Shown here in pieces: positions 33,805 through 45,188 of a stretch of DNA of 64,000 bases. Position 1 is the first letter of the stretch. Each line of letters starts with the position of its first letter. The translations under genes and the position numbers were made by a program. The DNA is from Leucocoprinus leucothites. Its lineage: Eukaryota > Basidiomycota > Agaricomycetes > Agaricales > Agaricaceae. Below the pieces are notes generated by a model. The model had not been told where the DNA came from. It worked only from the letters and a program-made list of their open reading frames with translations, and did no database searches. The stretch covers positions 372,001-436,000 of the forward strand of contig JAACJO010000016.1 of NCBI GenBank assembly GCA_013368445.1, read 5' to 3'.

Positions 33805-34996
33805 ATGTCTCCCCCAGTTGGCAGCGGTAAAGACTCTGGTACTGCCCGTGTATTAGGCTCGGGCACTTCTGGTACGAAGAAAACTCGTCTGACTCGGCTG
33901 CAGCATTAACTAACTCGGCTATAGGTATTGCGGAACTGTTGATTTTCCACCCTGTAGACACTGTCGCAAAACGACTAATGAGTAACAAGAACAAGGTATG
34001 ATCATCTCTTGCTCCTCAGTGATGTCTTGCCAAACTATTTTGTCTGCAGGTTTCGTTCCAGACACTGTCACCTATCATCTTCCGCGACGCTGCCAGTAAA
34101 CCAGTAGTGACCAAGCTCCTTTCTTTGTTCCCTGGTCTTGGATATGCCGCCGGTTACAAGGTTTCGCAACGGATATACAAGTTCGGTGGTCAACCATACT
34201 TCAACGACGTCATTTCGAGGCATTACAAGGCACAGTTCACGAACACCTTTGGAGAGAGGAAAGGCAAGATGATGATGCAAGCTACCGCTGGCAGGTCCAT
34301 ATCGTCTCTCGTTATTCTATCCCCTTGGTTATGCTGACCTGAATTTTGCTTCTCAGCTTGACCGGTATCGGAGAGGTCGTTCTTCTCCCGCTTGACGCCC
34401 TCAAAATTAAGCGTCAGGTCAACCCTGAAGCGTTCCGTGGTCGGGGTGTCATCCGTATCTTCATGGAGGAAGGAACGACGCTCTACCGTGGTTGGGGCTG
34501 GACCATGGCCCGGAACGCTCCTGGAAGCTTCGCCGTGAGTAGTTTATCCCCCCTCTCAAATCTGAATACTCACCTTTTCACTTGCTTCTAGCTCTTTGGT
34601 GCTTCCGCTGTGACAAAGGAGTATGTTCTCGACGTACAAGACTACTCCAAAGCAACTTGGACACAAAACTTTATCGCTTCGATTGCTGGTGCCGTTGCGT
34701 CGATTACGGTCGCTGCTCCTCTTGATACTGTCAAGACGCGTATCCAGAACGCGAACTTTGAGCATAAGGTTTCGGGTGTTACTGTCGTCAAGGATATGCT
34801 CAAGCATGAAGGTCCTACGGCCTTCTTCAAGGGTCTTACACCCAAGGTTCGTCTTCGCCTACCATCCTGATCCTTTGCCCTTCTCACATGTTTCCTGATT
34901 CCCGTCGCTGAATAGATCCTCGTCGTTGGACCCAAGCTCGTATTCAGCTATACCATTGCTCAATCACTGATACCCTTCTTCTCTAAATACGTCTAA
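33805..34996 (+). CDS. ggc1: Mitochondrial GTP/GDP carrier (GGC1-like)
   Basis: Six exons (33805-33871, 33925-33995, 34050-34294, 34357-34534, 34592-34846, 34916-34996) total 897 nt, or 298 aa. The protein has three mitochondrial-carrier repeats. Repeat 1 has FHPVDTVAKRLMS (P-x-D-x-x-x-x-R/K), repeat 2 has LLPLDALKIKRQ and repeat 3 has AAPLDTVKTRIQ. GSGTSGIAELLIFHPVDT, LFPGLGYAAGYK and YRGWGWTMARNAPGSFALFG are typical of the GGC1 (YHM1) subfamily, which exchanges GTP for GDP across the inner membrane and supports mitochondrial genome maintenance and iron homeostasis in yeast. All exons join in phase. Confidence 0.9.
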
Positions 34997-35959
34997 TCGG
35001 ATTCCAATGCAAAAATCATGACACGCAGGACTTGCCAGGGATGGACGACTAACATTGGAAAAATACTTGATACCCTAAATCCCTTGCGCGGGGGTTATTT
35101 GGGCTAATGTGATTTATGTCGTTGGTTTACGGACTCCTTTTACGATTTTCGGCGACTTGACGTGTGAGTGCACTGTATGGAGTGGGCGGATTTCCGTGCT
35201 GGTTGACAATTGTGGCTCGGTGGGATTGGGCTTGCTGTTTTTTGATTCTTTTGGCTTTTGATATTTAATCACCTGCTTGTGTTTTTTTATAGATAGTATA
35301 ATGTTAGACGAGTAGATCGTATGCACATATATATTTATAAACCCCACTCATCGACTAATTGGCACTGCTTTCAGAACAGATTCTGTCCGCTCTATGGTAA
35401 CGACTAGCGAATCTAACTTTGAAAATTTGACATGTCGACAGTGATGAAACTTGTCGGAAATGACGGCGTTAATTAAGATCTTGAATCAAAACACACCACT
35501 TTCTCTTCCAGGTGATCTACAGCCCTTCGCTCGAAAAACCTTCGATTTCTTTTAAACTGAGAAGAAAACTTCCGAGGGTTAGAAAATGTCTCACAATCCA
35601 GTCGGACTATCTCAAGGCCATTGAGAGTTTGGGATGGCTTCGGCACTGAGCAACTGTATTCTATAACCACTGAACCATAGTAAATATATTCAGACGATCA
35701 TGATATCTTCCCCTTATTGTTGATTTCACATTCAGGGTGCAGATACATATCGAGGCTTGAATTGTATCACATATATAAACCTGTGCTCCATACTGTGGGT
35801 GGAGATAGAAAGTCTATGGGAGCCACACCCCAGTATACCTTGGTAAGTCAATCATAGTCCATCACCACAAGTTCGTGGTCAGACCCAAGTTCTCTTTCCT
35901 TTTTGGTGATTTTGGCGACATCATGTATAATATCAGTATCAACCTTCTGGTCAACTGTT
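34997..35959. other. Convergent intergenic region, no gene seen
   Basis: Lies between the carrier and F-box stops. AT-rich, with several short ORFs lacking domains. No repeat or RNA recognised. Confidence 0.4.
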
Positions 35960-37588
35960 TCACTCCCGAAGGGAAGCTTGAATAGGCTTTAAATCCTCCC
36001 ATGTATCGACATCACCATTGCGCTTCCGGATTTCTATACGAGAAGGAGCTTGGATGTCTTCGTACTGATAGTACAGCTCTGCCTGGAAACTGGACCACGT
36101 TTCGACATCATCAATTCGGAAGTGGACAACTTCCAGTGTCGGCCTCGAGTATATCGCCCGAAGAAAGTCTCTCAAAGAGGGACTGAAATAGAGATCATCG
36201 TCACCATCGTCCCTCGTCTGACACAACTCAATCTCCAACCGTATCAAGCGAGGTAAGACGCTGGTTGATTCCCTTGCCTCGGGAACAACTAGTAAATGGC
36301 GAGAGAGGTAGGAAAAGAATGTAGAATCACCGTACTCCGCCTCCAAAAAGTGCAATTCTTCAAGCCTATTATTCAAGACTAACCTGGGTACCCGATCGAG
36401 AACAACAAAACTCCTCGAAGTTTCATCATAGGACTCGGAATCCACCCAGACTTCAAGAGGCAAGTTGCTCTCGAAGACTCTCAAGCTTGTCAATTTCCGG
36501 AGGAAATCCCGCGAAAGAAGCTCGAAGGTCCGTGCACTGTGAATTTGTGCATGAAAGTGAGTGGACCATCGGAGGTGGCGTAAAAATGGGAGGTGAATGT
36601 GAGTCGACAGGAACAGGGTCCATTCATCGTCGGAGGCCACCCATCCAAGCCTTGTGAGATGGGGTAGCACGATGTCCTCTCGTTGAAGGACTGACGCAAA
36701 GTCGGACGTATCAGATGCTGGAGCTGGCTTCGGCTCCTGGCACGAGAATGCCTCAAGTTGTGGGAGTCGGAGGAGTAATTCAAGACATTGGTCGCTCCTG
36801 ATCCACCAGAGCTCCAAGGTGGTTAATTGTTGCAAAGGGACAAGCTCCAGTCCAGTGTCAAAGCGGAGAGTAAGGTGTGACAAGGCAGGAAGCTGTGAGC
36901 GAAGCTCCGCAAGGGCTTGGATATTAGTAACAGGGCGGTGGGGGACGATGCTATCGAAGTCGACGAGCTCGACGTCCAATCTCTGTAGTCGGAAGAGCCG
37001 GTTGGAGTCGTAGCAATTAATGAAATATTTCCACCAAATTCCGGGAACAGTCGTGTAGACAGAACCATCGTGAGCACATATTAATCCTCGTACATTTTCG
37101 GAGTTTTCTACAAAAATCAACTTGAGGATTTCTTCGTTAGTGGCGACTTCGGGGAGTGGTTCGTCACTGGTACGATCAAACCTTTCCTGGGAGTCATCAA
37201 ATCCGTGATCGAAGTCCAGGTAAAGGAACAATCCGCACGGCTGGCAATTCTTGAACCAAAGCTCGAGCACTTCGATCTGCCAGCGGAAAACCTTTCCCAA
37301 CAAGAACGACAGATGGCATTTTGACCACAGTCCTGGGGTGGACCATGCTATGTCTCGCCAGTGAGAACAAACGGCGCCAATAGTTAAAAGGCGTTTCCTT
37401 GAGTGGCTGTAATATTCGAAAATGTTGGAGAGTGTTTCAGGAGGAAGTGATGCCGTTGCTGCCTGAAACCCATTGACACGGTGTCGGTAGCTGGCTCTTT
37501 GAACCATGAGCCTTCTTATCTCATCATCCAGCTGGTTGGTATTAGCGTTGAGCGAGTCAACCTCGTTCTGACGGTCCAGCACGGACAT
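35960..37588 (-). CDS. F-box protein with leucine-rich C-terminus (1)
   Basis: Single exon, 542 aa. An N-terminal coiled coil (NEVDSLNANTNQLDDEIRRLMVQRASYRHRV) leads into the F-box SLPPETLSNIFEYYSHSRKRLLTIGAVCSHWRDIAWSTPGLW (residues 48-90). The rest is made of irregular leucine-rich repeats (LSHLTLRF, LTTLELWWI, LPHLTRLGW, LTSLRVFES), usual for basidiomycete F-box proteins. The F-box should dock to Skp1 in an SCF ubiquitin ligase; the repeats choose the substrate, which is unknown. Paralogue of the neighbour at 37887-39425. Confidence 0.85.
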   Translation of the reverse strand: MSVLDRQNEVDSLNANTNQLDDEIRRLMVQRASYRHRVNGFQAATASLPPETLSNIFEYYSHSRKRLLTIGAVCSHWRDIAWSTPGLWSKCHLSFLLGKVFRWQIEVLELWFKNCQPCGLFLYLDFDHGFDDSQERFDRTSDEPLPEVATNEEILKLIFVENSENVRGLICAHDGSVYTTVPGIWWKYFINCYDSNRLFRLQRLDVELVDFDSIVPHRPVTNIQALAELRSQLPALSHLTLRFDTGLELVPLQQLTTLELWWIRSDQCLELLLRLPQLEAFSCQEPKPAPASDTSDFASVLQREDIVLPHLTRLGWVASDDEWTLFLSTHIHLPFLRHLRWSTHFHAQIHSARTFELLSRDFLRKLTSLRVFESNLPLEVWVDSESYDETSRSFVVLDRVPRLVLNNRLEELHFLEAEYGDSTFFSYLSRHLLVVPEARESTSVLPRLIRLEIELCQTRDDGDDDLYFSPSLRDFLRAIYSRPTLEVVHFRIDDVETWSSFQAELYYQYEDIQAPSRIEIRKRNGDVDTWEDLKPIQASLRE

Positions 37589-37886
37589 TTCTGAAAATGC
37601 AAATCTGTTGAGAATACGATCTCAGATTCGCACACTTTTGCACCTACTGAGGCAGAATTTTTCGAGCTTTGCGGGGGGATTATAAGGTGCCTGTCGGATG
37701 CTAGAGAGGAGATGGTAAAACACGGAGTACTTAAATTCGGTACAATGTAGGTAGAGGGAGCCAAGCACTGTCTCTTACGTACGAACAAACGAAATCCGAA
37801 ATGCAACCTGAGCGGACATGAATTACAGCCTGCAAGGACTACATACGTAATGCTAAAACCTCTCACGTACTCTGCTACAAAACATG

Positions 37887-39425
37887 TCACTCCCACCGCG
37901 ACCTCGTTCCCGAGGAATCAACCAATTCAACTCGCAAACCTTCTCGTACAAGTTGTCTGAGTTCGTGAAATTGTGCCATCACTGCCTGATGAGCTCGTTC
38001 CGGAGGTTCAAGAGAGCTAATAGGTGAAAAACAGACACACTCAATGCGCGAGTAAGTTTTCAGTTGGTCTATCTTCCTCCCGCTCCTTCTCGATTGGAGG
38101 AATTCAACAAACGAGGAAAACACGGGGGGATGGAAGAGATCCTGGGAGATATTGGGCGCGTGAATGGACAACACTTGAAGGCAAGGAAGTGTATCCCAAT
38201 ATGTATCATGATGTGAAACTAAGAGCTGGTCGAAGATGAACCGCAAATCATCGACGTCGAGGTTGCGGACAGACAATTCCTCGAGCTCGGCAGCAGCTAG
38301 AACTCCGGAGATGCCTTCGTCAACGTTTTCATCTCCAAAGTCGGCTGTGTAGCCGATTGGAGGGGCCCCTCTCCAAATAAACCTAATGTCGCCTTCGAAG
38401 GATTTCAGGCGCGGTGCATTCCTGATGAAATAATTCGGAAGCGGTAAGATGGACGAACGATGGAAGTCGGATACGTTGGCCAAAGAGGATATGTGATGAA
38501 GGGAAGGGAAGTGAGCGTCCATCAAAAAATTGGTCCAGTCCTCGTTCATGAACCACCAACCGAGGGTCCGAAGCTTGGGTAGGTTGATGTCTTCGCGGGA
38601 AAAGAGGGGAAGAAATTCTGAGTGCGCAGGGTGAACCCAACGCGGTAGGTCGCAGTAATACTCTTCGAGCAGCGGGCACTCAAAAAGTAACTCAATACAG
38701 CGATCCACCGGCAACCCACATAACTCTAGGCGAGTAAGTTGCTTCCAAGGCAATGCGACGGGCGTGAAGTGCCCAGAAAGTGTTGCGCTTTTCAAGTTTG
38801 GACAGAAGATCTGAATCTCCGCTGGTTCGAAGACTGATGTAGACCATCCCATCTCAAGACTCTGTAGCGCTGGGAAAAGAGTCATAGGGCTAGCGCATTG
38901 ATATATTTCGTCCCAAAGTTCACGGGAAATGCCCGTGCAGGTTAGCGCGCCAATTCGACTCGCGTTCTCTTTAAAAATGAGGTCCAGAAGCAGCTTTCGA
39001 GGCATGTTAGGCTCTCGTCTACTGGTCAATGGACTGCCAGTACCGAGGAGCTTGAGCGACAAGGGGTAAGATCGTGCGTTGGCGAAGTAAAGTCGGAGGA
39101 GATTATAATGGCGTTCCGGACACTTGACCGTCTCTGTAGTGATAGAAAGTTGGATGGATGTCCACAATTTCGGTGTTGTACGAGAGACATCTCGCCAATG
39201 AGATGAGACCAAACCAAGGGCGAGAGGGACCATTTTGGTGTCGGAACACGCATGCTCGAAGATAGCAGAGAGAATTTCAACGGGAAGGATGGCCGTGGAT
39301 GCTTTGAGGTCGTTGAGTCGGCGAAGGCATTCCGTTTTACGCAAGACAAGGCGTTCAATTTCCAGTTCTAGCCCGTGCAGCGTGGACTCAAGCTCCTGAA
39401 CTTCTGCATATTGGTCAAAAAGCAT
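37887..39425 (-). CDS. F-box protein with leucine-rich C-terminus (2)
   Basis: Single exon, 512 aa. It has the same layout as its neighbour: coiled coil (VQELESTLHGLELEIERLVLRKTECLRRLNDL), F-box ILPVEILSAIFEHACSDTKMVPLALGLVSSHWRDVSRTTPKLW (residues 46-88), then repeats such as LQSLEMGW, LKSATLSGHF, LTRLELCGLP, LRTLGWWF and LEELSVRNL. It shares head-to-tail orientation with gene (1), about 300 bp apart, which suggests tandem duplication followed by divergence. Expected role: substrate receptor of an SCF complex. Confidence 0.85.
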   Translation of the reverse strand: MLFDQYAEVQELESTLHGLELEIERLVLRKTECLRRLNDLKASTAILPVEILSAIFEHACSDTKMVPLALGLVSSHWRDVSRTTPKLWTSIQLSITTETVKCPERHYNLLRLYFANARSYPLSLKLLGTGSPLTSRREPNMPRKLLLDLIFKENASRIGALTCTGISRELWDEIYQCASPMTLFPALQSLEMGWSTSVFEPAEIQIFCPNLKSATLSGHFTPVALPWKQLTRLELCGLPVDRCIELLFECPLLEEYYCDLPRWVHPAHSEFLPLFSREDINLPKLRTLGWWFMNEDWTNFLMDAHFPSLHHISSLANVSDFHRSSILPLPNYFIRNAPRLKSFEGDIRFIWRGAPPIGYTADFGDENVDEGISGVLAAAELEELSVRNLDVDDLRFIFDQLLVSHHDTYWDTLPCLQVLSIHAPNISQDLFHPPVFSSFVEFLQSRRSGRKIDQLKTYSRIECVCFSPISSLEPPERAHQAVMAQFHELRQLVREGLRVELVDSSGTRSRWE

Positions 39426-40418
39426 GAGTAACTGACCTGGAGTGAAACAAGTTAGATAGAATACAGAAGAATTTGCACGGATTTTGGAGACTCACTTTAC
39501 TGGTTCAGCGAAGAGAAGAGTACGGGGGATGGGGAGAGAGGAAAACTTACACCTGCATCGTTGCATTTTGTCAGATGAATGACAGATAACGTTGACTTCA
39601 CGTTCATGTGAAGTAATATGGTGCAGGGTGAATTATACTAGGAAGCGAATAATTAAATGAGCTCTACGTTCTACTACGCCTTGCAGCATATTAATACCAA
39701 TGAGTAGAGGAACTGGAGAAACAGACTCGATACAGATTTATTTCTGTCGAGTGGTGCTGTCGAGAGGAAGGCCATCGCGGTTAAAACGTTAACGTTGCTT
39801 CTCCCATCATTTGTGATGTGACGACTTAATGAAATAAAGTCACGTAATTGTGACATGCGCGACTCACAACCATCACACCCCGAGCTTCAATGACATTTGC
39901 CTTCATCCTGTAACGAAATTCTTGTTAGTTCCTGGTTTCTCTGGTCTCTCTCCTCGTAATTTCATCGTCATCCTTCAATAGGCCACCTTTATGGAAGCCT
40001 TAATGGGCAAGCACATCCTGGCTATGATCACAAGCTACCTGGTAGTACTATACGGCAAACGCTCTCCCCACTGCTCCAGACTTCCTATTTGTGCACGAGT
40101 GGGCTATTGGCAGCATGCATATCGTCTTGGTCTATTTCATCAACAATTTTACTGGGATCATCAACTGTCAACATTACTAAGTAGGTTCAAGTACTTACTC
40201 CACTCACTGGGTGGACAACCTCGGGTCTCGCGGCTAACGACCCCAACGGGCAGCAAAATATGCTAAGAGCTTCCTGGTCGGAGTAGACTACGGTCTTATC
40301 AGAACCCAACGTACATACGTCACTTTCTAAATTTGATTGCATGGCCGTTGTCGTTTCAAGTGGACACATGGCTCCACTTCCGCGGGAGGGACGGCGACTC
40401 AGGCTGCGGTCAGATGTT
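39426..40418. other. Intergenic, 1 kb, no gene seen
   Basis: Divergent promoter region between an F-box gene and the DUF6593 gene. A 91-codon plus-strand ORF (39991-40266) shows no domain. Confidence 0.4.
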
Positions 40419-40424
40419 TATAAA
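40419..40424 (+). promoter_or_regulatory. TATA box of the DUF6593 gene
   Basis: TATAAA (context gtttataaagcgcgagc) lies 83 bp before the ATG at 40507, at a fitting core-promoter distance. Confidence 0.55.
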
Positions 40425-40506
40425 GCGCGAGCACGAAGAACCTATCTAATATTCCAACAACCATCTCATCGACTACCTACTAGCAGAACATTCAAGTAAA
40501 ATAACC

Positions 40507-41303
40507 ATGCGGCTCCTTATGTCAAGCGCTCGTCCCAGAAACTGCACATATTCCAGCGAAGCAGGTCAAGTTTTGTATAAGGTAGACAAACCTTCCAGCC
40601 TCGATGATAACGGTACGGCGACGATTGCAAAACACACTGGGGAGGTCAATGGAACCTATCAGAGTGGTTCTGCCAATACCAAGCTACATGCCGGAGGTAA
40701 ATCCTCCAGCTCTCTCAATAAATTGTACACGAGTTCTGATAGCAAAGGGGAAACACAAAAGAATTACCTTTATCCGAGGGACATTTTACCTTTTACGCTC
40801 AGATAGAATTCCATACCTGGCGCTCGAGTCGCTTCCGATTCAATGGTCACAGTATCTCGGTCGATGATTATTTCCGAAAGGATGGCTCGTCAATCAGCTT
40901 GTCGAGATATGGACAGTTTGTCGCATTTATCTCCGTCATCATTAGGCGGTATTGACGTTGGCTTTGAATTTTCTAGTGACAGAGTCTTTACAGCTTCCGA
41001 TGGAAAAGAATATCGCTGGCAGCTGGGTGCTGAGACCATGAATGCAAGTCCAATGCTGGAATCGATCTCCACAGACCGTAACTCGTTTTCCCTTCTCTTC
41101 AGATGGTTCGGAACGACGGTAGGAGAACCCGTGTGGTTGAGTACAAGGAATATGTGCCCACAATTGGGCCTTTCAAGGGCCAGCCAGGAAGTCTTGTGAT
41201 TGATGGCAGTTGCCTATCGATCTTAGATGAAATCATCTTAACCTTCATTTATTGTGAAAAGCTGTGGACCGATAGGCGGGTTGCCGCTGAAGGTGTGTCT
41301 TGA
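40507..41303 (+). CDS. DUF6593-domain protein
   Basis: Several exons with unresolved internal borders. The start MRLLMSSARPRNCTYSSEAG followed by QVLYKVDKP is the beginning of a small-protein family common in agaricomycetes. Later exons give FYAQIEFHTWRSSRFRFNGHS, the segment DRVFTASDGKEYRWQLG, and the ending SLVIDGSCLSILDEIILTFIYCEKLW. Family members are about 180-220 aa, lack signal peptides and have no assigned function. The C-terminal segment is predicted to form a beta strand and helix that close a tubby/LURP-like barrel in relatives; this is inference. The middle of the gene (about 40700-40780 and 40930-40980) must contain introns because no single frame spans it. Confidence 0.7.
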
Positions 41304-41806
41304 TTCATCCAATAACCGGTAAATCCACTGAATTACGTTTTAGTGGCCTCTGCCGGTACTTAGACAAAGGAGTACGATGGAAAGAGGTACACCGTAGCCA
41401 AGGTCGTTGATTTTGTACAAATGCAGTTTGCAAGGTGTTTCAGCGGAATGCTTTCCCTTGCTTTGTTGTCCTCGAAAAGCCTTGTCCTTCGGCAACTATA
41501 AAACCGGTTATCGCGTCGAGCTTGAGTAATTAATTTTCAGCAGCCGCCCTGGTCCAGAAATTAGCATCGTTTTTGACGTTTTCATATTCAGAGTGTATAC
41601 CTACTATGCTTCTTGACTGCTCATCTCATATTGTCTGCGTGAGTTCATTTCAGAAGTTCGGAACCTTGTTATCTGAAGGGAGTCAGAAATTTGCTAGACC
41701 GGAGCCGGAGCCGCCGACCCGTTAATTAGTGTCACGCCCAGTGACTTTGGCCTGGTTCGCGTGACAGACGCGCTAATTAGCCTTCCACACTTTTCTTCTC
41801 TTTGCA
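41304..41806. other. Intergenic, no gene seen
   Basis: 3' UTR of the DUF6593 gene and promoter of RAD7. No TATA box or repeat stands out; a GGAGCCGGAGCCG pair occurs at 41701-41713. Confidence 0.4.
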
Positions 41807-44173
41807 ATGAGTCGCCCCAACAACGTCCGTGGCCCAACCTCAGCTCTTACAGAATTTTTGAGGGTATAAATCTTGTCTTTGTATGTGCAAATCGATCGAA
41901 ATTGACGATTGTCAATCTAGGAATCTGGAATCAATGCTACAAGTATTGCCAGGCGAGCTCAGACACGAAATGCTCGAAACCAACAACAGGGCCAAGACCA
42001 GCCCGTAGAGGACCCTTCTAATCAAGCGGAGACGGAGAATGCAGAAGCAGGGCCTTCTACTCCTAGTTCGAGTCGCAGTCGAAGGCGAAGTATTCGAACC
42101 CGCTCAAATCTTCGCGTGGGTTTTTCAAATGCCTTCGAGCCAGCTGGCTTTAAATTAATCTTGATTCCTTCCACTATATTTTCCAGTACTCCGGAAACAA
42201 CTCCGACGACCTCGACAATTCGGAACCCGAGGAAGAAGCTATACCTACCACCCCACAGGCTGAAACCCAGAGCACCACCCAAACAAACGGGAAGAAGCGC
42301 AAACTCACCAAGGCTGCTGAAGCAAAACTCAAAGCGAAAGAGAAGAAGAAACGCGGTATCAAAGATAGTGATGAGGACGACATGGATGAGGACGACGACG
42401 CGTATACTGCACCCTCAAGACTCATGAAAGATGCCACGGGAGCCAAGCCTGCACCGGGGAGCTTTGAGACTTGTATCAAATGCAAGGAGCGATTCACAGT
42501 GGTATGTTGTTACTTAGCTGTCCATGCGGAGTCCGTTATGCTGACGCTCGTGCCTCAGACAGTCTACACGATGGCCGCTGTTCCTGGTCCAGGCTGGTTG
42601 TGTCATCCTTGCGCCAAGGCGACTGGTAACGACCCTTTCAAAAAGCCCCAGGCCTCTAAGAAAAAGAAAGCGCCCGCGGACAAGAGGGTCGTCACGAGTT
42701 TTGAGGAGAGAAGATTCCCTAGCCTCGTTTCCGTTTGTGTTCAGGTGAATTCATACTCTTTCCAAAACGCGAGCAACCGCTAACTGCGAAATAGCTAATT
42801 ACGAAATACATCGACGATGTGGAGTCGCTGGGTGACATTGGATCGCTCAATGTTGACGCTATCTCGAAGGCATTATCAAAGAACCGCAGTTTGTAAGTCA
42901 CAACAATGTTGTCCGTGGACACTGCTCATTGTTATTTCCATCAGGACGTCAGAAAATGCTCAACTCTTCTATAACACAACAAACACCATACTTACTCTCT
43001 ATGACGCAACTAGTATGTTGTTTCAAATCTGCGAGAGGTGGACGTGGACTCAACCCTTTATCAGACTTGGCCCCTGATGCTTTTCAAACCCTCGCATATC
43101 TCAATCCCAATCTCACTTCCCTTCGACTCGATTTCTGTGGACAAATCAACGATAGCGCATTCAATACTCTCAGCGCTTCACTCCCCGCCCTTACTAGTCT
43201 CGAACTTCTCGGCCCCTTCCTCGTCAAACCACCAGCGTGGCAAAACTTCTTCAAATCACATCCCAATCTGGAGAAACTCCTTATTACACAAAGCCCTCGT
43301 TTCGATCTCGAGTGCTTACAAACTTTGGTCTCATCGTGTGGACCCACTCTCCGTGTCTTGCGGCTCAAGGAGATTGGAAAACTTGACGACGAATTTTTGC
43401 AGGAATTATCGACACTACGTGGAGATGAAAGCCAGTTGACTCATCTCGACCTCTCAGATCCAGGCGAGTCCTGCGGGGAGAAGGCGATGATCGACCTTCT
43501 ATCCGCCATCGGAGAGCACCTCACATACTTCAACGTTTCAAACCACATTCTCCTCACAGACAATTTCCTCTTAGAGGGACTCCTATCTCATACCAAAGCA
43601 CTCGACACCCTCGTACTCAATAATTTGCCTGAATTGACTGACCAAGGTGTCGGGTCATTTTTCAGTTCTTGGGACAATAATACGCCGCTTGTGCGTTTAG
43701 ATTTGTCGAGGAATCATCTACTGGCGGATCAAGCGATGGAAGCAATCCTAGATCATTCTGGCGAGAAGCTGGAAGAGTTAAATATCAATGGATGGAAGAG
43801 TCTTGGGGAGGATATGTTAATTACTCTGGCCGTCAAGGCTCCTGAGCTAAGGAAGGTCGATGTAGGATGGGTCAGAGAGATGTCTGATTTCGTTGTCAAA
43901 GCCTGGGTAGATGGAGCACCTGAAGGCGCGATCGAGAAACAGGACAATCCGGATGCGATGGCGGTGGATACTGTAGTTCCCAGGGTAGGTGGTTGCAAGA
44001 AGCTTGAAGAAGTAAAAGTGTGGGGTTGTAATCGTATTACGTTGAATTGCCCGAGGAAGGTGAGCATATTTTTGTATCTCAGACGCTATATGCTGTGAAC
44101 CTAATTATTTCTGTAGAGGGGCATGAATATCTATGGCGTTGAGGCGCACACCGTCATCAGAACTTCTGCTTAG
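41807..44173 (+). CDS. rad7: RAD7-like nucleotide-excision repair protein
   Basis: The start MSRPNNVRGPTSALTEFLR, spliced to ESGINATSIARR, is the conserved Rad7 N-terminus. A basic and acidic linker with KKRKLTKAAEAKLKAKEKKK precedes a small zinc element, CIKCKERFTV spliced across an intron to GWLCHPCAK (CxxC...CxxC). Then come an F-box-like helix region (LITKYIDDVESLGDIGSLN) and leucine-rich repeats (LTSLRLDFCGQINDSAF, LVLNNLPELTDQGV, LVRLDLSRNHLLADQAM, LEEVKVWGCNRIT). Rad7 works with Rad16 and Elc1 in global-genome repair and ubiquitylation in yeast. The final short exon supplies RGMNIYGVEAH...TSA, stop TAG 44171-44173. Introns at about 41857, 42117, 42500, 42745, 42893, 43012 and 44059 were read. 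Confidence 0.88.
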
Positions 44174-44470
44174 CCTAGGAGGTCCGGACCGTGTTTGGCC
44201 ACCCTCGATGTATATACCCTTCTATCTCTATTGGAAAACACTCAGAGTAGAGTATATCTCTGCTGTTCATACTTTCTTATCAAGCAGACCGCTGCACAAC
44301 GTCTTTATTTCGAGTACGCATTTTACAATACATCAACAGTCAAACCACAGGGCAAAAAGTCGGGCTAGCAAATCGCTCAATACTGAGGAGTCCTCGTACG
44401 ACCGGATAGTAATCTCCAAAGTACTTACGAAAACCACTCTAGGCGGAGAGGCAGGTGCTAGGTTTCGTGC

Positions 44471-44743
44471 TCAACATTTGCACGAACCAGGTTTGCACTT
44501 GCAGCTGCACGTCGCTACGATGAGTGGTAATCTACAAGCGAATTTCCTTGTTTACCCCTTGCCGCAAGCACAGGTTGAAGAGCCACAGCTATTATCGAGG
44601 GGAACGGTGGTGCAGAAGCTATCGGCAGAGCAGCTGCAGGTAGCATTGCAGGTACAGGACCCAGAGCACTTGGTGGTGGCCGCACACTACAACGATAGTT
44701 ATCTAGAATGCATACAGGGGTAATAAATCAAGCGGCTTACCAT
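44471..44743 (-). CDS. Metallothionein, three exons
   Basis: Found by hand on the minus strand; each piece is too short to stand out alone. Exon 1 (44743-44741) is only the ATG, followed by GTAAGC. Intron 1 is 54 nt (acceptor GTTGTAG). Exon 2 (44686-44556, 131 nt) holds ten Cys. Intron 2 is 51 nt (GTAAAC...GTGCAG). Exon 3 (44504-44471) ends CKCKPGSCKC and TGA. Total 168 nt, 55 aa with 14 Cys (25 percent) at residues 2, 8, 12, 14, 18, 20, 26, 35, 40, 42, 46, 48, 53 and 55, giving five CxC pairs. There is one Phe, no other aromatic and no His. This is a textbook metallothionein, expected to bind Cu, Zn or Cd in the cytosol. The gene is convergent with RAD7. An MRE-like TGCGCAC lies about 130 bp upstream (44877-44883, minus). 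Confidence 0.85.
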
Positions 44744-45188
44744 GGCCGCTGTTGAAGAAATTGGGTAGATAACCAAGAAATTGAATGTCAAGTTGGAACT
44801 GATGACAAGTTCCTCCAGTTTCCTTCCGCCTTAAATGCAGGCAGACATCCAAACGAGGACAGGCGCTTTGTCTCCAGTGCGCAATTTTTCGGGCGATGGT
44901 TTTGCCGTAAAATTGACCAGGATGCTCACTTCAAAGTTTACACGAGTCACATTCATTTACATCCCAGTGCCCACCGCTATGCGATTTTATGGATGCTGAG
45001 TATAAATGCCTCGGATGACACAGATAACGTCGAAATCACTTTATATGACATCATGAGGTAATTGTGCTGCAACCTATCCAGTGATATCGTGGCATATGGC
45101 AAAGGTTAATCTCATTTAGTTCTAGCGACAAAGCATCGACACTCTCAGAAAATCATATTATAGTTCCCGAGTGCGTCATGACTAACTC
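44744..45188. other. Metallothionein upstream region
   Basis: Between the metallothionein start and the stop of the third F-box gene. Contains the MRE-like heptamer at 44877-44883. A TATAAA at 45001-45006 points the other way. No further gene seen. Confidence 0.4.

Noticed and set aside
42088..42105. TTCGAACCCGC, a reverse B-box-like sequence
   Set aside because: Lies inside the RAD7 coding region and has no cloverleaf partners.
44133..44723. 196-codon plus-strand ORF
   Set aside because: Overlaps the RAD7 end and runs antisense to the metallothionein; its Gln/Leu-rich text is the complement of Cys-rich codons.
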